From assembly GCF_963678845.1 (NCBI RefSeq), contig NZ_OY787464.1:372001-436000 (forward strand): a stretch of 64,000 nt of DNA. The letters are read 5' to 3'. This document shows, piece by piece, positions 18,736 through 27,087 of the stretch. The position numbers and the translations under genes are program-made. Position 1 is the first letter of the stretch. Every line of letters starts with the position of its first letter. Source of the DNA: an uncultured Bacteroides sp. GTDB taxonomy: Bacteria; Bacteroidota; Bacteroidia; Bacteroidales; Bacteroidaceae. The notes under the pieces are model-generated. The model was not told the DNA's origin. It saw only the letters and a program-made list of their open reading frames with translations, and searched no databases.

Positions 18736-20322
18736 CTATTTACTATAGACTTTCGCAATAGATCCTGCTACTTTTTCAATGATTGCAGAAACTTCGTCAT
18801 TAATAACACCTGTCTTCAATACATCAAGTACATCTTCCTGGTGGTTATTCTGAAGATCTAATAAAAAGTTCTTTTCAAATTCGTGAACCTTATCCAACTT
18901 AACTGCCTTCAATAAACCGTGTGTTCCGCAATATAAAATTGCAATTTGCTGTTCAACAGACATTGGAGTATACTGTGGCTGTACCAGCAAACGGGTATTC
19001 TTTTGTCCTTTATTGATAGTAAGTGCAGTAACCGGGTCCATATCACCACCAAACTTGGTAAATGCTTCAAGTTCACGGAACTGTGCCTGGTCAATTTTCA
19101 ATGTACCGGCCACTTTCTTCATTGCCTTGATCTGAGCGTTACCACCTACACGTGATACAGAAATACCTACGTTAATTGCAGGACGGTTACCTTGGTTGAA
19201 CAAGTCGGTATCAAGGAATATCTGACCATCAGTAATTGAAATTACATTGGTTGGGATATATGCAGAAACGTCACCAGCCTGAGTTTCAATGATTGGAAGA
19301 GCAGTCAAAGAACCCCCACCTTTCACTTTATCTTTCATGCTTTCAGGAAGATCATTCATTTGGCATGCAATTTCCTGCTGATTGATAATCTTAGCAGAAC
19401 GCTCAAGCAAACGAGAGTGCAGATAGAAGATATCACCCGGATATGCTTCACGACCGGAAGGACGACGAAGAATCAATGATACCTCACGATAAGCAACAGC
19501 CTGTTTAGACAAGTCATCATAAACAACCAGTGCATGGCGTCCGCTGTCACGGAAGTACTCACCGATAGCAGCACCGGCGAATGGTGCGAAATATTGCATT
19601 GCAGCAGGATCAGACGCTGTAGCTGAAACTACAATTGTATAATCCATTGCACCTTTTTCCTTCAGCGTATTTACTATAGTAGCAACAGTAGAACCTTTTT
19701 GTCCTATTGCAACATAAATACAATATACGGGGTTACCTGCTTCAAAGTTACTTCTTTGATTGATAATAGTATCAATGGCAATAGATGTCTTTCCTGTCTG
19801 ACGGTCACCGATAATCAACTCACGCTGGCCGCGACCAATAGGAATCATAGCATCTACAGCTTTCAATCCTGTTTGTAGAGGTTCATTTACCGGCTGACGG
19901 AAAATAACACCCGGAGCTTTACGTTCCAATGGCATTTCACAACGTTCGCCAGAAATCTCACCTTTACCATCCAATGGTTCACCAAGCGGATTGATAACAC
20001 GTCCAAGCATGCCCTCACCTACGTTGATAGATGCAATACGTTTGGTACGTTTTACTATATATCCTTCCTTTATCTGATCAGTAGGGCCAAGTAACACAGC
20101 TCCCACATTGTCTTCTTCAAGGTTCATCACAATAGCCTTCATGCCATTGTCGAACTCCAGCAGCTCGTTAGCTTCAGCATTCCTCAAACCATAGATACGG
20201 ACTACACCGTCACTGACTTGAAGTACTGTCCCCACCTCATCAAACTGAAGGCTGGTATCAATTCCTTCAAGTTGCATACGCAACACTTCGGAAACTTCAC
20301 TTGCTTTTATATTTTCGGACAT
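18736..20322 (-). CDS. atpA: ATP synthase F1 alpha subunit
   Basis: Non-catalytic nucleotide-binding subunit of F1. The 528 residues are slightly longer than the E. coli protein. The Walker A motif GDRQTGKTS is at 172-180, and the segment PAINVGISVSRVGGNAQ carries the arginine finger that completes the beta-subunit catalytic site. It lies in the operon between atpH (10 bp) and atpG (8 bp). Confidence 0.98.
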   Translation of the reverse strand: MSENIKASEVSEVLRMQLEGIDTSLQFDEVGTVLQVSDGVVRIYGLRNAEANELLEFDNGMKAIVMNLEEDNVGAVLLGPTDQIKEGYIVKRTKRIASINVGEGMLGRVINPLGEPLDGKGEISGERCEMPLERKAPGVIFRQPVNEPLQTGLKAVDAMIPIGRGQRELIIGDRQTGKTSIAIDTIINQRSNFEAGNPVYCIYVAIGQKGSTVATIVNTLKEKGAMDYTIVVSATASDPAAMQYFAPFAGAAIGEYFRDSGRHALVVYDDLSKQAVAYREVSLILRRPSGREAYPGDIFYLHSRLLERSAKIINQQEIACQMNDLPESMKDKVKGGGSLTALPIIETQAGDVSAYIPTNVISITDGQIFLDTDLFNQGNRPAINVGISVSRVGGNAQIKAMKKVAGTLKIDQAQFRELEAFTKFGGDMDPVTALTINKGQKNTRLLVQPQYTPMSVEQQIAILYCGTHGLLKAVKLDKVHEFEKNFLLDLQNNHQEDVLDVLKTGVINDEVSAIIEKVAGSIAKVYSK

Positions 20323-20332
20323 AATTCTTTAT

Positions 20333-20887
20333 TTATATACTTTTTCTATTCTTATCCATAAACTGGCTTTTCACCCGTCTAAGTTGCGTTGCAATACTAG
20401 CATCCAGGCGGTAGGTATCTATACTAAAGATAAAACCACCCATAATTTCAGGATCTACTGAAGTTTTAAAATCCAGTGTACCTTTCTTGTCCTTCATTAA
20501 CAATTTCCTCATGTGATCTTCAGTCTCAGTGCTCAAAGGAGATGCTGTAACCAATGATCCAATGGAGATAAGTTTAGCTTTGCGGTATAAATCCTGATAC
20601 ATCAAAGCAATGGATTGCAGGTGCTTTTCTCTTTTCTGATGCAACACCAACTCTATGAAGCGCACAAATACATCGCTCACCTGAGTGCCGGCTGCAGTAC
20701 ATATAAGACTCTGCTTTTCTTTGCTCTTCATCACCGGATTATCCAGTACAGTTTTCAGAGAAGTGTGTTCTGCAAAACTATGAGCCAACAGACTCATCTC
20801 AGCATAAACTTTCTCTTCTACACTTTTATCCTGTGCAAAAGCATACAACGCTTTAGCGTAACGCATGGGAATAATACCTATATTCAT
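20333..20887 (-). CDS. atpH: ATP synthase F1 delta subunit
   Basis: Peripheral-stalk subunit (OSCP type) joining F1 to subunit b. 184 residues with the usual N-terminal helical bundle (MRYAKALYAFAQDKSVEEKVYAEM) and a C-terminal segment with the conserved DPEIMGGFIFSIDTYRLDASIATQLRRV. Its start lies 3 bp after the atpF stop. Confidence 0.96.
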   Translation of the reverse strand: MNIGIIPMRYAKALYAFAQDKSVEEKVYAEMSLLAHSFAEHTSLKTVLDNPVMKSKEKQSLICTAAGTQVSDVFVRFIELVLHQKREKHLQSIALMYQDLYRKAKLISIGSLVTASPLSTETEDHMRKLLMKDKKGTLDFKTSVDPEIMGGFIFSIDTYRLDASIATQLRRVKSQFMDKNRKSI

Positions 20888-20890
20888 TGC

Positions 20891-21391
20891 TTACGATTTT
20901 GAAACTGTCACTTCATCCAACAAACGATCGATCATATCCATCTGTTCCTTGTCTTTCTTCAGACTACCACGAATAACCTTTTCGGCAATATCGACAGAGA
21001 GAGCTGCTATCTGACGACGTACGTCACGGATAGCTTCATTTTTCTCAGCCTGGATCTGAAGTCTTACTTCGTCTAATTGTTTTTTAGCTTCCAGTTGTGC
21101 ACTAACTTTTGCTTCGTTGATAATTTTATCGCGAATAGCAGCTGCATCATTCAAGATTTTCACCTGCTCTTCACGGGCTGCTGATAGAATTGCTTCTCCA
21201 TCAGCCTTAATACCTGCCAACTGTTCGTTCGCGGTATTAGCAGCTTCCAGTGATTTATCAATAAATAGCTTACGATCTTCCACCATTTTTGTAATGACAG
21301 GAAAACCAAACTTAGCCAGAATGATAAATACTATTATGAAAGAGAGGAGCATCCAAAACAGAAGCCCAAATTCAGGTTGTAATAATGACAT
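20891..21391 (-). CDS. atpF: ATP synthase Fo subunit b
   Basis: Membrane-anchored peripheral stalk. 166 residues: one N-terminal membrane helix (LLFWMLLSFIIVFIILAKFGFP) followed by a long charged helix (about 35-150) that dimerises and reaches F1. Its start lies 1 bp after the atpE stop. A single b gene is present, so a homodimeric stalk is expected. Confidence 0.97.
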   Translation of the reverse strand: MSLLQPEFGLLFWMLLSFIIVFIILAKFGFPVITKMVEDRKLFIDKSLEAANTANEQLAGIKADGEAILSAAREEQVKILNDAAAIRDKIINEAKVSAQLEAKKQLDEVRLQIQAEKNEAIRDVRRQIAALSVDIAEKVIRGSLKKDKEQMDMIDRLLDEVTVSKS

Positions 21392-21392
21392 A

Positions 21393-21647
21393 TTATGATA
21401 AAGCTAAGAAACAAACAACAACAGCAAACAAGGCAACACCTTCAACCAAAGCTGCAATAATAATCATATTCATACGAATATCGCCAGCTGATTCAGGTTG
21501 GCGTGCAATAGCTTCCATTGCAGAACCACCAATTTTACCAATACCAATACCTGCACCAACTGCTGCGATACCTGCACCAATTGCTGCACCTAATTTCCCT
21601 AATCCAATTCCAGCAACTGCTGCTTGTAATAATACTGTACCTAACAT
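21393..21647 (-). CDS. atpE: ATP synthase Fo subunit c
   Basis: Proteolipid that forms the rotating c-ring. 84 residues in two membrane helices joined by the polar loop ARQPE (48-52). The ion-binding carboxylate is E69 in ALVEGVALF. The positions that bind sodium in Ilyobacter c (Gln in helix 1, Ser after the Glu) are hydrophobic or Gly here, so proton coupling is the better prediction. The first helix is very glycine-rich (GAGIAAVGAGIGIGKIGG). Confidence 0.97.
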   Translation of the reverse strand: MLGTVLLQAAVAGIGLGKLGAAIGAGIAAVGAGIGIGKIGGSAMEAIARQPESAGDIRMNMIIIAALVEGVALFAVVVCFLALS

Positions 21648-21700
21648 AATTTTTATTTTTTAATGGTTTATATTAATCTTATTATTGAAAATTCATTTAA

Positions 21701-22771
21701 TTATTTAACGTGATGAGGTTCTACTTTAGATAATCCAATAAACACTGCAGAAAGCATGGTAAATACATACGCCTGGATGTAAGCAACCAAAAGTTCAAGA
21801 ATATTCATAAAGATCCCAAAAAACACAGATAAAACTGTCATCGAACCATTCAGTACAGGTCCCATTGCAGCGGTAATAAACACCAGACAAACAAGACTAA
21901 GAATAACGGAGTGTCCTGCCATCATATTTGCAAAAAGACGAATCATCAATGCAAATGGTTTTGTAATAATACCCACTACTTCAATTGGAATCATAATTGG
22001 CTTCAGAACCATAGGCACATCGGGCCAGAATATTTCTTTCCAGTATTCTTTTGTTCCGAAAATATTCACAGCAAGGAACGTACAACAAGCTAAAGTAAGT
22101 GTAATTGCGATGTTTCCTGTTACGTTTGCTCCTCCTGGGAATATTGGAATTAATCCCATTAAGTTATTGAAGAATATAAAGAAAAATACGGTAAGCAAAT
22201 AAGGAGCAAAACGTCCGTATCCTTTCCCTATACAAGTCTTTATGACATTATCATTAATATCCATAATAAACATCTCCATAAATCCGGCAAATCCTTTCGG
22301 AGCCTGATTTGGATTTCTCTTGGCCCAACGAGCAACGCTTAGTATCATTATGCAAAGAAGAATACTATTAAGAATAATGGCAAAAGCTGTTTTAGTAATG
22401 GATAAATCCAAAGGTCTGGTCTCTGCGCCCGTAGCACTTTTTTCCACTATCTTATCTTTAAAGCTTCCTTCTTTGGCTATATAAAAGCCTTCGTGTTCAC
22501 CTGTAGGAGAATGATGAAACTCAGATGAAAGAAATACATGCCACTGACCATTGCTTCCCATTACAATAACTGGCAATGGAATGGAAATGTGAGTTTCTCC
22601 CCATGTGGTGATGTGCCATTCATAAGAATCACCGATATGACCTAATACAATACCTGTTACATCTAACTTACCATTGCCTTCAGACTCTGCAGCAGAGGCC
22701 GACAACACAGGCATCAACATAAACAGTAATAGCCAGGTCAATTTTCTTATGTTATACTTTAAGCTTTTCAT
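21701..22771 (-). CDS. atpB: ATP synthase Fo subunit a
   Basis: Stator channel subunit that passes protons to the c-ring. The 356 residues exceed the E. coli protein. A signal-peptide-like N-terminus (to about residue 28) and a 90-residue extra periplasmic domain precede the membrane part, as in other Bacteroidetes. The essential arginine is R278 in FALMIRLFANMMAGH. The upstream membrane gene ends 20 bp inside this gene, indicating coupling. Confidence 0.96.
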   Translation of the reverse strand: MKSLKYNIRKLTWLLLFMLMPVLSASAAESEGNGKLDVTGIVLGHIGDSYEWHITTWGETHISIPLPVIVMGSNGQWHVFLSSEFHHSPTGEHEGFYIAKEGSFKDKIVEKSATGAETRPLDLSITKTAFAIILNSILLCIMILSVARWAKRNPNQAPKGFAGFMEMFIMDINDNVIKTCIGKGYGRFAPYLLTVFFFIFFNNLMGLIPIFPGGANVTGNIAITLTLACCTFLAVNIFGTKEYWKEIFWPDVPMVLKPIMIPIEVVGIITKPFALMIRLFANMMAGHSVILSLVCLVFITAAMGPVLNGSMTVLSVFFGIFMNILELLVAYIQAYVFTMLSAVFIGLSKVEPHHVK

Positions 22772-23168
22772 TCGTCTTTTTTCTTTTTAAACTCTTTTCA
22801 AAATCAAAATAAAACTTTGATTCCAATATTAGATAGGCCATATAGAAGAGTCCAATAGTAATCACAAATACTCTGTCATACTCGTCAATCAGCACTATGT
22901 AAAGTATCATAAGAATTACCGTAAAGATAATTTTTGATACCTTGATTATTAAATAGATATTCAATAATTTAGTATTCGTTTCCTTATTAATCCTCCTTAG
23001 TACTTCCCCAAAGGCAAGTCCCATTCCGTAATAAAATAATGGTATACCTATATACCAGCCAAATATCCTTGTTGGAACTATATTGTATACAATAATCCCG
23101 CCGATAAGGCTAATTATACTCATTACTACGGTTAGTACTACAAGGAACCTTTTCCGTAATGCTTTCAT
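22752..23168 (-). CDS. AtpI-like membrane protein of the ATP synthase operon
   Basis: A 138-residue protein with about four membrane helices (LVVLTVVMSIISLIGGIIVY, GWYIGIPLFYYGMGLAF, IIFTVILMILYIVLI and VFVITIGLFYMAYLILE) and a basic tail. Sequence similarity to AtpI cannot be judged by eye. Its place directly before atpB, where AtpI/ATP synthase protein I is usually encoded, suggests a role in c-ring assembly or ion supply. It overlaps atpB by 20 bp. Confidence 0.65.
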   Translation of the reverse strand: MKALRKRFLVVLTVVMSIISLIGGIIVYNIVPTRIFGWYIGIPLFYYGMGLAFGEVLRRINKETNTKLLNIYLIIKVSKIIFTVILMILYIVLIDEYDRVFVITIGLFYMAYLILESKFYFDFEKSLKRKKTNEKLKV

Positions 23169-23202
23169 GAATTTCGAGATTTAGATTTAAGTTTGTGATT
23201 TT

Positions 23203-23442
23203 CTATTTTTCCACGCAAACAGAAACAACGTTCTGCTTGACTTCTACAAATCCTCCTTTAATGGACAGTTCCTTTTCTTCTCCCTCATAAGGTTTTATCC
23301 TTATAGTTCCCTCCTTTAAGGAAGAAACTAGCGGGGCATGGTCTTGTAGTACTGTAAACCTTCCGAGCGTACCCGGCAAGGTTACAACGTCTACTTCACC
23401 AATGTATAGGGACCGTTCCGGTGATAATATTTCTAATTTCAT
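23203..23442 (-). CDS. atpC: ATP synthase F1 epsilon subunit, short form
   Basis: Rotor subunit linking gamma to the c-ring. Only 79 residues: the whole beta-sandwich domain (MKLEILSPERSLYIGEVDVVTLPGTLGRFTVL and ELSIKGGFVEVKQNVVSVCVE) is present. The C-terminal two-helix domain that inhibits ATP hydrolysis in E. coli and Bacillus is absent. This short form is usual in Bacteroidetes and is not a truncation by mutation, since the gene ends cleanly. It follows atpD by 41 bp. Confidence 0.93.
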   Translation of the reverse strand: MKLEILSPERSLYIGEVDVVTLPGTLGRFTVLQDHAPLVSSLKEGTIRIKPYEGEEKELSIKGGFVEVKQNVVSVCVEK

Positions 23443-23483
23443 AATATTATTATTTACTAGTACACCGTAACTGAATATGGCTA

Positions 23484-25001
23484 TTATTTTGCTTGATCCA
23501 ACAGCTTCTTTCCTTTTTCAATGGCTTCTTCAATTGTACCCACATTCAGGAAAGATGATTCCGGAAGGTAATCTACGTCACCATCCATAATCATATTAAA
23601 TCCTTTAATTGTGTCTTCGATAGAAACCATCACACCCTTAACACCTGTAAACTGTTCTGCCACTGTAAATGGCTGAGACAAGAAACGCTGCACACGACGA
23701 GCACGGTTTACTGTCTGACGGTCTTCGTCTGATAGCTCTTCCATACCAAGGATAGCAATAATATCCTGTAGTTCTTTATTACGTTGAAGAATCTGTTTTA
23801 CTCGTTGAGCTGTATCATAATGTTCCTGACCAACTACAAGTGGATCCAATATACGAGAAGTAGATTCCAATGGATCTACAGCCGGATAAATACCAAGCTC
23901 AGTAATCTTACGGCTAAGTACGGTAGTTGCATCCAAGTGAGAGAAAGTAGTTGCCGGAGCAGGGTCGGTCAAGTCATCAGCAGGCACATAAACAGCCTGA
24001 ACAGAAGTGATAGAACCATTCTTTGTAGAAGTAATACGTTCCTGCATCACACCCATTTCAGTAGCCAATGTAGGTTGGTATCCTACAGCAGAAGGCATAC
24101 GTCCCAACAAAGCAGATACCTCAGAACCAGCCTGAGTAAAACGGAAAATATTATCGATAAATAACAATATATCTTTTTGAACTCCATCAGCAGCACCTGA
24201 ATCACGGAAAGACTCAGCAACCGTTAATCCGGAAAGAGCAACAGAAGCACGTGCACCAGGAGGTTCATTCATCTGACCATACACCAATGTAGCCTGAGAC
24301 TTAGCCATCTCTTCTTTATCAACTAAAGATAGATCCCAATTGCCTTCGGCCATTGATTTTTTAAACTCTTCACCATAGCGAATAACACCAGACTCGATCA
24401 TTTCACGAAGCAAGTCATTACCTTCACGTGTACGTTCACCAACACCGGCAAATACAGAGAAACCATTTCCTTTCTTGGCAATGTTATTGATCAACTCCAT
24501 GATAAGTACGGTTTTACCTACACCGGCACCACCAAACAAACCAATCTTACCACCTTTAGCATAAGGTTCCAAAAGGTCAATAACCTTGATTCCGGTGAAT
24601 AATACTTCTCTGGAAGTTGTTAATTCATCAAATTTAGGAGGTTCGCGATGAATAGGATACGAACCAGTCATATCCAGTTTTTCCATACCATCAACAGCCT
24701 CTCCAATTACGTTCATCAAGCGTCCTTTCACCTGATCTCCAACAGGCATTGTGATTGGTTTTCCCAAAGATACTGCTTCCAGACCTCTTTGTAATCCATC
24801 CGTACTATCCATAGCAACCGAACGAACTGTATTTTCACCAATATGCTGTTGAACTTCAACGATAAGCGTCTTACCATTGGAACGCTTAATTTCCATAGCA
24901 TCGTGAATGCTTGGCAACTGTATCTTTTCACCCATACTCTCAAAGAACACATCCACTACCGGACCGATTACTTGTGAGATATGCCCTACAATTTGTGACA
25001 T
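23484..25001 (-). CDS. atpD: ATP synthase F1 beta subunit
   Basis: Catalytic subunit of F1. 505 residues with Walker A GGAGVGKTV at 157-165, the catalytic glutamate E189 in GVGERTREGND, and the DELSEED-region equivalent MEELSDEDRQTV. It is the first gene of the operon, preceded by a promoter with both Bacteroides elements. Confidence 0.98.
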   Translation of the reverse strand: MSQIVGHISQVIGPVVDVFFESMGEKIQLPSIHDAMEIKRSNGKTLIVEVQQHIGENTVRSVAMDSTDGLQRGLEAVSLGKPITMPVGDQVKGRLMNVIGEAVDGMEKLDMTGSYPIHREPPKFDELTTSREVLFTGIKVIDLLEPYAKGGKIGLFGGAGVGKTVLIMELINNIAKKGNGFSVFAGVGERTREGNDLLREMIESGVIRYGEEFKKSMAEGNWDLSLVDKEEMAKSQATLVYGQMNEPPGARASVALSGLTVAESFRDSGAADGVQKDILLFIDNIFRFTQAGSEVSALLGRMPSAVGYQPTLATEMGVMQERITSTKNGSITSVQAVYVPADDLTDPAPATTFSHLDATTVLSRKITELGIYPAVDPLESTSRILDPLVVGQEHYDTAQRVKQILQRNKELQDIIAILGMEELSDEDRQTVNRARRVQRFLSQPFTVAEQFTGVKGVMVSIEDTIKGFNMIMDGDVDYLPESSFLNVGTIEEAIEKGKKLLDQAK

Positions 25002-25062
25002 AAGCTATTGTTTTATATTTTTTAGTTATTTTTCTCTCTTTAAAGCTGTAATTTCTGATTCA

Positions 25063-25092
25063 CAAAGATAAGAACAAAATGCAACTCGCAAA
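25063..25092 (-). promoter_or_regulatory. Promoter of the atp operon
   Basis: On the minus strand TTTG (25092-25089) and TATCTTTG (25070-25063) are separated by 18 bp. This is close to the Bacteroides TTTG-N19-TAnnTTTG consensus, 62 bp before atpD. Confidence 0.65.
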
Positions 25093-25202
25093 TTCTTTTA
25101 GCTAATTTTTAATTCATGCAACACTATTTTTCTTTTTATTTCCTTACATAAGAAGTTTCAAGAAGCAGTATATCAGAATTTTAATACATTATTTATATAA
25201 AA

Positions 25203-25251
25203 AAAGAAGCAGCTATCAATGATTACTAAATCAAAAAACAGCGGCTTCTTT
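25203..25251 (-). terminator. Terminator of the padR-pspC operon
   Basis: AAAGAAGC (25203-25210) pairs with GCTTCTTT (25244-25251), extended by further pairing inside, and the minus strand ends in a T-run. It lies 26 bp after the PspC-gene stop. Confidence 0.65.
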
Positions 25252-25276
25252 TGTGCTAAAAAAGGGTCGATAACCA

Positions 25277-26371
25277 CTAAGTAGTTATGGTATATATGCG
25301 ATGATCCCAATAAGGCAAGGATAACGTAGGAAACAAAAAGATAGCGAGTATAAGACTTATTACCCAAAGAATTACCAATGCTAGTTTTACACCAGACGAC
25401 ATTGGTTTCCAATCAAGAAGATGACGGAATATTGAATATACGATACTGGCCAAGGGAATACCCACTAAAACAATACCTGTAATACATGCTGCAACTACAT
25501 TGACAGGAGATGTAGAAATTGTGCCCCAATCAACCAACGGAAGCCAGCTGACAAATGCCGCTCCACCACCTAAAACAATTGAAATTGCAGCAACTATTAA
25601 GGCAAATAGAACAATGATCAACACAAACAGCACCGGACAAAACAAAATAGCCAGCAACACAAGCAATACTTTTATAAATACTCCAACAATCTGCACAAAT
25701 GCATCACCTAACTTTTGTAATGCTGTACGTGACTTTCCTGAGTTCATATAATCATTTACGCCACCAGCTACTTTCTCAAATCCGTCAGTCACCGTTTTAC
25801 CAATATTTTCAACTGTAACCTTTTCTCCACGCATGGAAAGTTTTTCGGCAGCTGTAGATGCTTCGGGAACAACAATCCAGCAAACAATATATATTGGAAT
25901 AATAACACCTACACCAAAAAAGATCAAAACAATCATAAGCAATCTTATCAATGTTGGATCACAGCCCATGTATGCTGCCAAACCAGAGGCTAATCCACCC
26001 AAAACCTTATCATCGGGATTGCGATAGAAACGGCGATGAGCTTCTTCTTTATTTGCATAAGATTCCTGACGAGCTTCGCCTGCACTCTTTTCTTCCTCTC
26101 TTGCCCCTTCCTCGGAAAGTTCTTCCGGTTTACCCATTCGTTTAATTACCTCTTCCACGTAATCAATAGAAATTACCTGAATTCCGGCATTTATTTTTTC
26201 AGTAAGAAGCTCTGAAATTCTCAATTCCATATCTTTCACAATCTCATCAGCTCCCACCTCTTTGCGGAAATGCATCTTAAGGTTAGCAAGATATTTGTCA
26301 AGCAAATGGTACGCGTCTTCATCAATATGGAAAACCGTGCCTCCTAAATTCACAGTCAGTGTTTTTTTCAT
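25277..26371 (-). CDS. PspC domain-containing membrane protein
   Basis: A 364-residue protein. The N-terminal soluble part (MKKTLTVNLGGTVFHIDEDAYHLL to about residue 90) is the domain often found before PspC in Bacteroidetes. The PspC core runs from about 112 to 175 (RNPDDKVLGGLASGLAAYMGCDPTLIRLLMIV), followed by four or more hydrophobic helices. PspC proteins act in envelope stress; which stress is sensed here is unknown. Its ATG overlaps the padR stop by 4 bp, so PadR likely controls its own operon with this membrane protein. Confidence 0.88.
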   Translation of the reverse strand: MKKTLTVNLGGTVFHIDEDAYHLLDKYLANLKMHFRKEVGADEIVKDMELRISELLTEKINAGIQVISIDYVEEVIKRMGKPEELSEEGAREEEKSAGEARQESYANKEEAHRRFYRNPDDKVLGGLASGLAAYMGCDPTLIRLLMIVLIFFGVGVIIPIYIVCWIVVPEASTAAEKLSMRGEKVTVENIGKTVTDGFEKVAGGVNDYMNSGKSRTALQKLGDAFVQIVGVFIKVLLVLLAILFCPVLFVLIIVLFALIVAAISIVLGGGAAFVSWLPLVDWGTISTSPVNVVAACITGIVLVGIPLASIVYSIFRHLLDWKPMSSGVKLALVILWVISLILAIFLFPTLSLPYWDHRIYTITT

Positions 26372-26709
26372 TTTATAATCAATTCATTAGTTGCAATATG
26401 GTTTACAGTTTCATTCAGTTCTCTCCAGGACAATTCCAGTTCGCCCAGGAATACTTCTCCTTTAGGTGTAAGCTTATAATATTTACGGGGAGGTCCTTGT
26501 GTTGACTCTACCCATTCATATTCCAGCAGATCATCGTTTTTTAGTCGTGTAAGTAAGGGATAAAGCGTACCTTCCACAACTATCAGCTTTGCTTCCTTCA
26601 GTTTCTGAATGATATCAGAAGCGTAGGCAGGCTCTTTATGCACTAATAATAAGATGCAATATTCCAGCATCCCTTTGCGCATTTGTGATTTAACATTGTC
26701 TACATTCAT
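26368..26709 (-). CDS. PadR family transcriptional regulator
   Basis: A 113-residue winged-helix repressor. The start is the ATG at 26709 (MNVDNVKSQMRKGMLEYCILLLV); the longer reading would begin upstream of the predicted promoter. Signature PadR segments are YASDIIQKLKE, VEGTLYPLLTRLKNDDLLEYEW and GPPRKYYKLTPKGE. It is coupled to the PspC gene by a 4-bp overlap. A long palindrome overlies its promoter (26740-26768), the expected arrangement for autorepression. The inducer is unknown. Confidence 0.93.
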   Translation of the reverse strand: MNVDNVKSQMRKGMLEYCILLLVHKEPAYASDIIQKLKEAKLIVVEGTLYPLLTRLKNDDLLEYEWVESTQGPPRKYYKLTPKGEVFLGELELSWRELNETVNHIATNELIIK

Positions 26710-26732
26710 ACTCTTTGTTTTATTTGACAATG

Positions 26733-26775
26733 CAAATATATGCATAACCTAAGTACTTTGTTATGCATAGTACTA
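26733..26775 (-). promoter_or_regulatory. padR promoter and probable PadR operator
   Basis: Minus-strand TATATTTG (26740-26733) is a full -7 match. Directly upstream, ATGCATAAC (26740-26748) and GTTATGCAT (26760-26768) form a perfect 9-bp inverted repeat around AAGTACTT. A second dyad, TAGTACTA, follows at 26768-26775. The palindrome covers the region where the -33 element should lie, so bound repressor would block RNA polymerase. Confidence 0.65.
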
Positions 26776-26803
26776 TAAATTATATAATATTAACGGTTTG
26801 CAA

Positions 26804-26957
26804 TTTAGAAATCATACTATATCTATATGTAAAGATAGCTATTTCTAAATATAGTTATCAAAGAATATCAAAAAAAATAAAAGAAATAATTTTAAATTTA
26901 TTGGTTTCATTTTAAAAATTATTTTCCAATAACTCCGGTTTACTGGAAAATAATTTT
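26804..26957. other. Two hairpins between the esterase terminator and the padR promoter
   Basis: TTTAGAAAT (26804-26812) with ATTTCTAAA (26841-26849), and a stronger perfect 14-bp stem AAAATTATTTTCCA (26915-26928) with TGGAAAATAATTTT (26944-26957). No gene is seen in 26776-27012. Role unknown. Confidence 0.5.
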
Positions 26958-27012
26958 GAGATTATAAACCATAGAAATTCGAGCTCTAAAGGTTTACTGA
27001 TATCAACCATAT

Positions 27013-27052
27013 AAAAAAAACCTCATGCTTCCTTATTATCAGAAACATGAGG
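27013..27052 (-). terminator. Rho-independent terminator of the esterase gene
   Basis: CCTCATG (27021-27027) pairs with CATGAGG (27046-27052), with further pairing inside. On the minus strand a run of eight T follows. It lies 36 bp after the stop. Confidence 0.85.
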
Positions 27053-27087
27053 AACTATATGCTAAACCTTAATATATCGGTAAGTAC

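Noticed and set aside
25173..25412. 79-residue minus-strand frame at the 3' end of the PspC gene
   Set aside because: Overlaps the PspC coding frame and its terminator in another frame; no family features.
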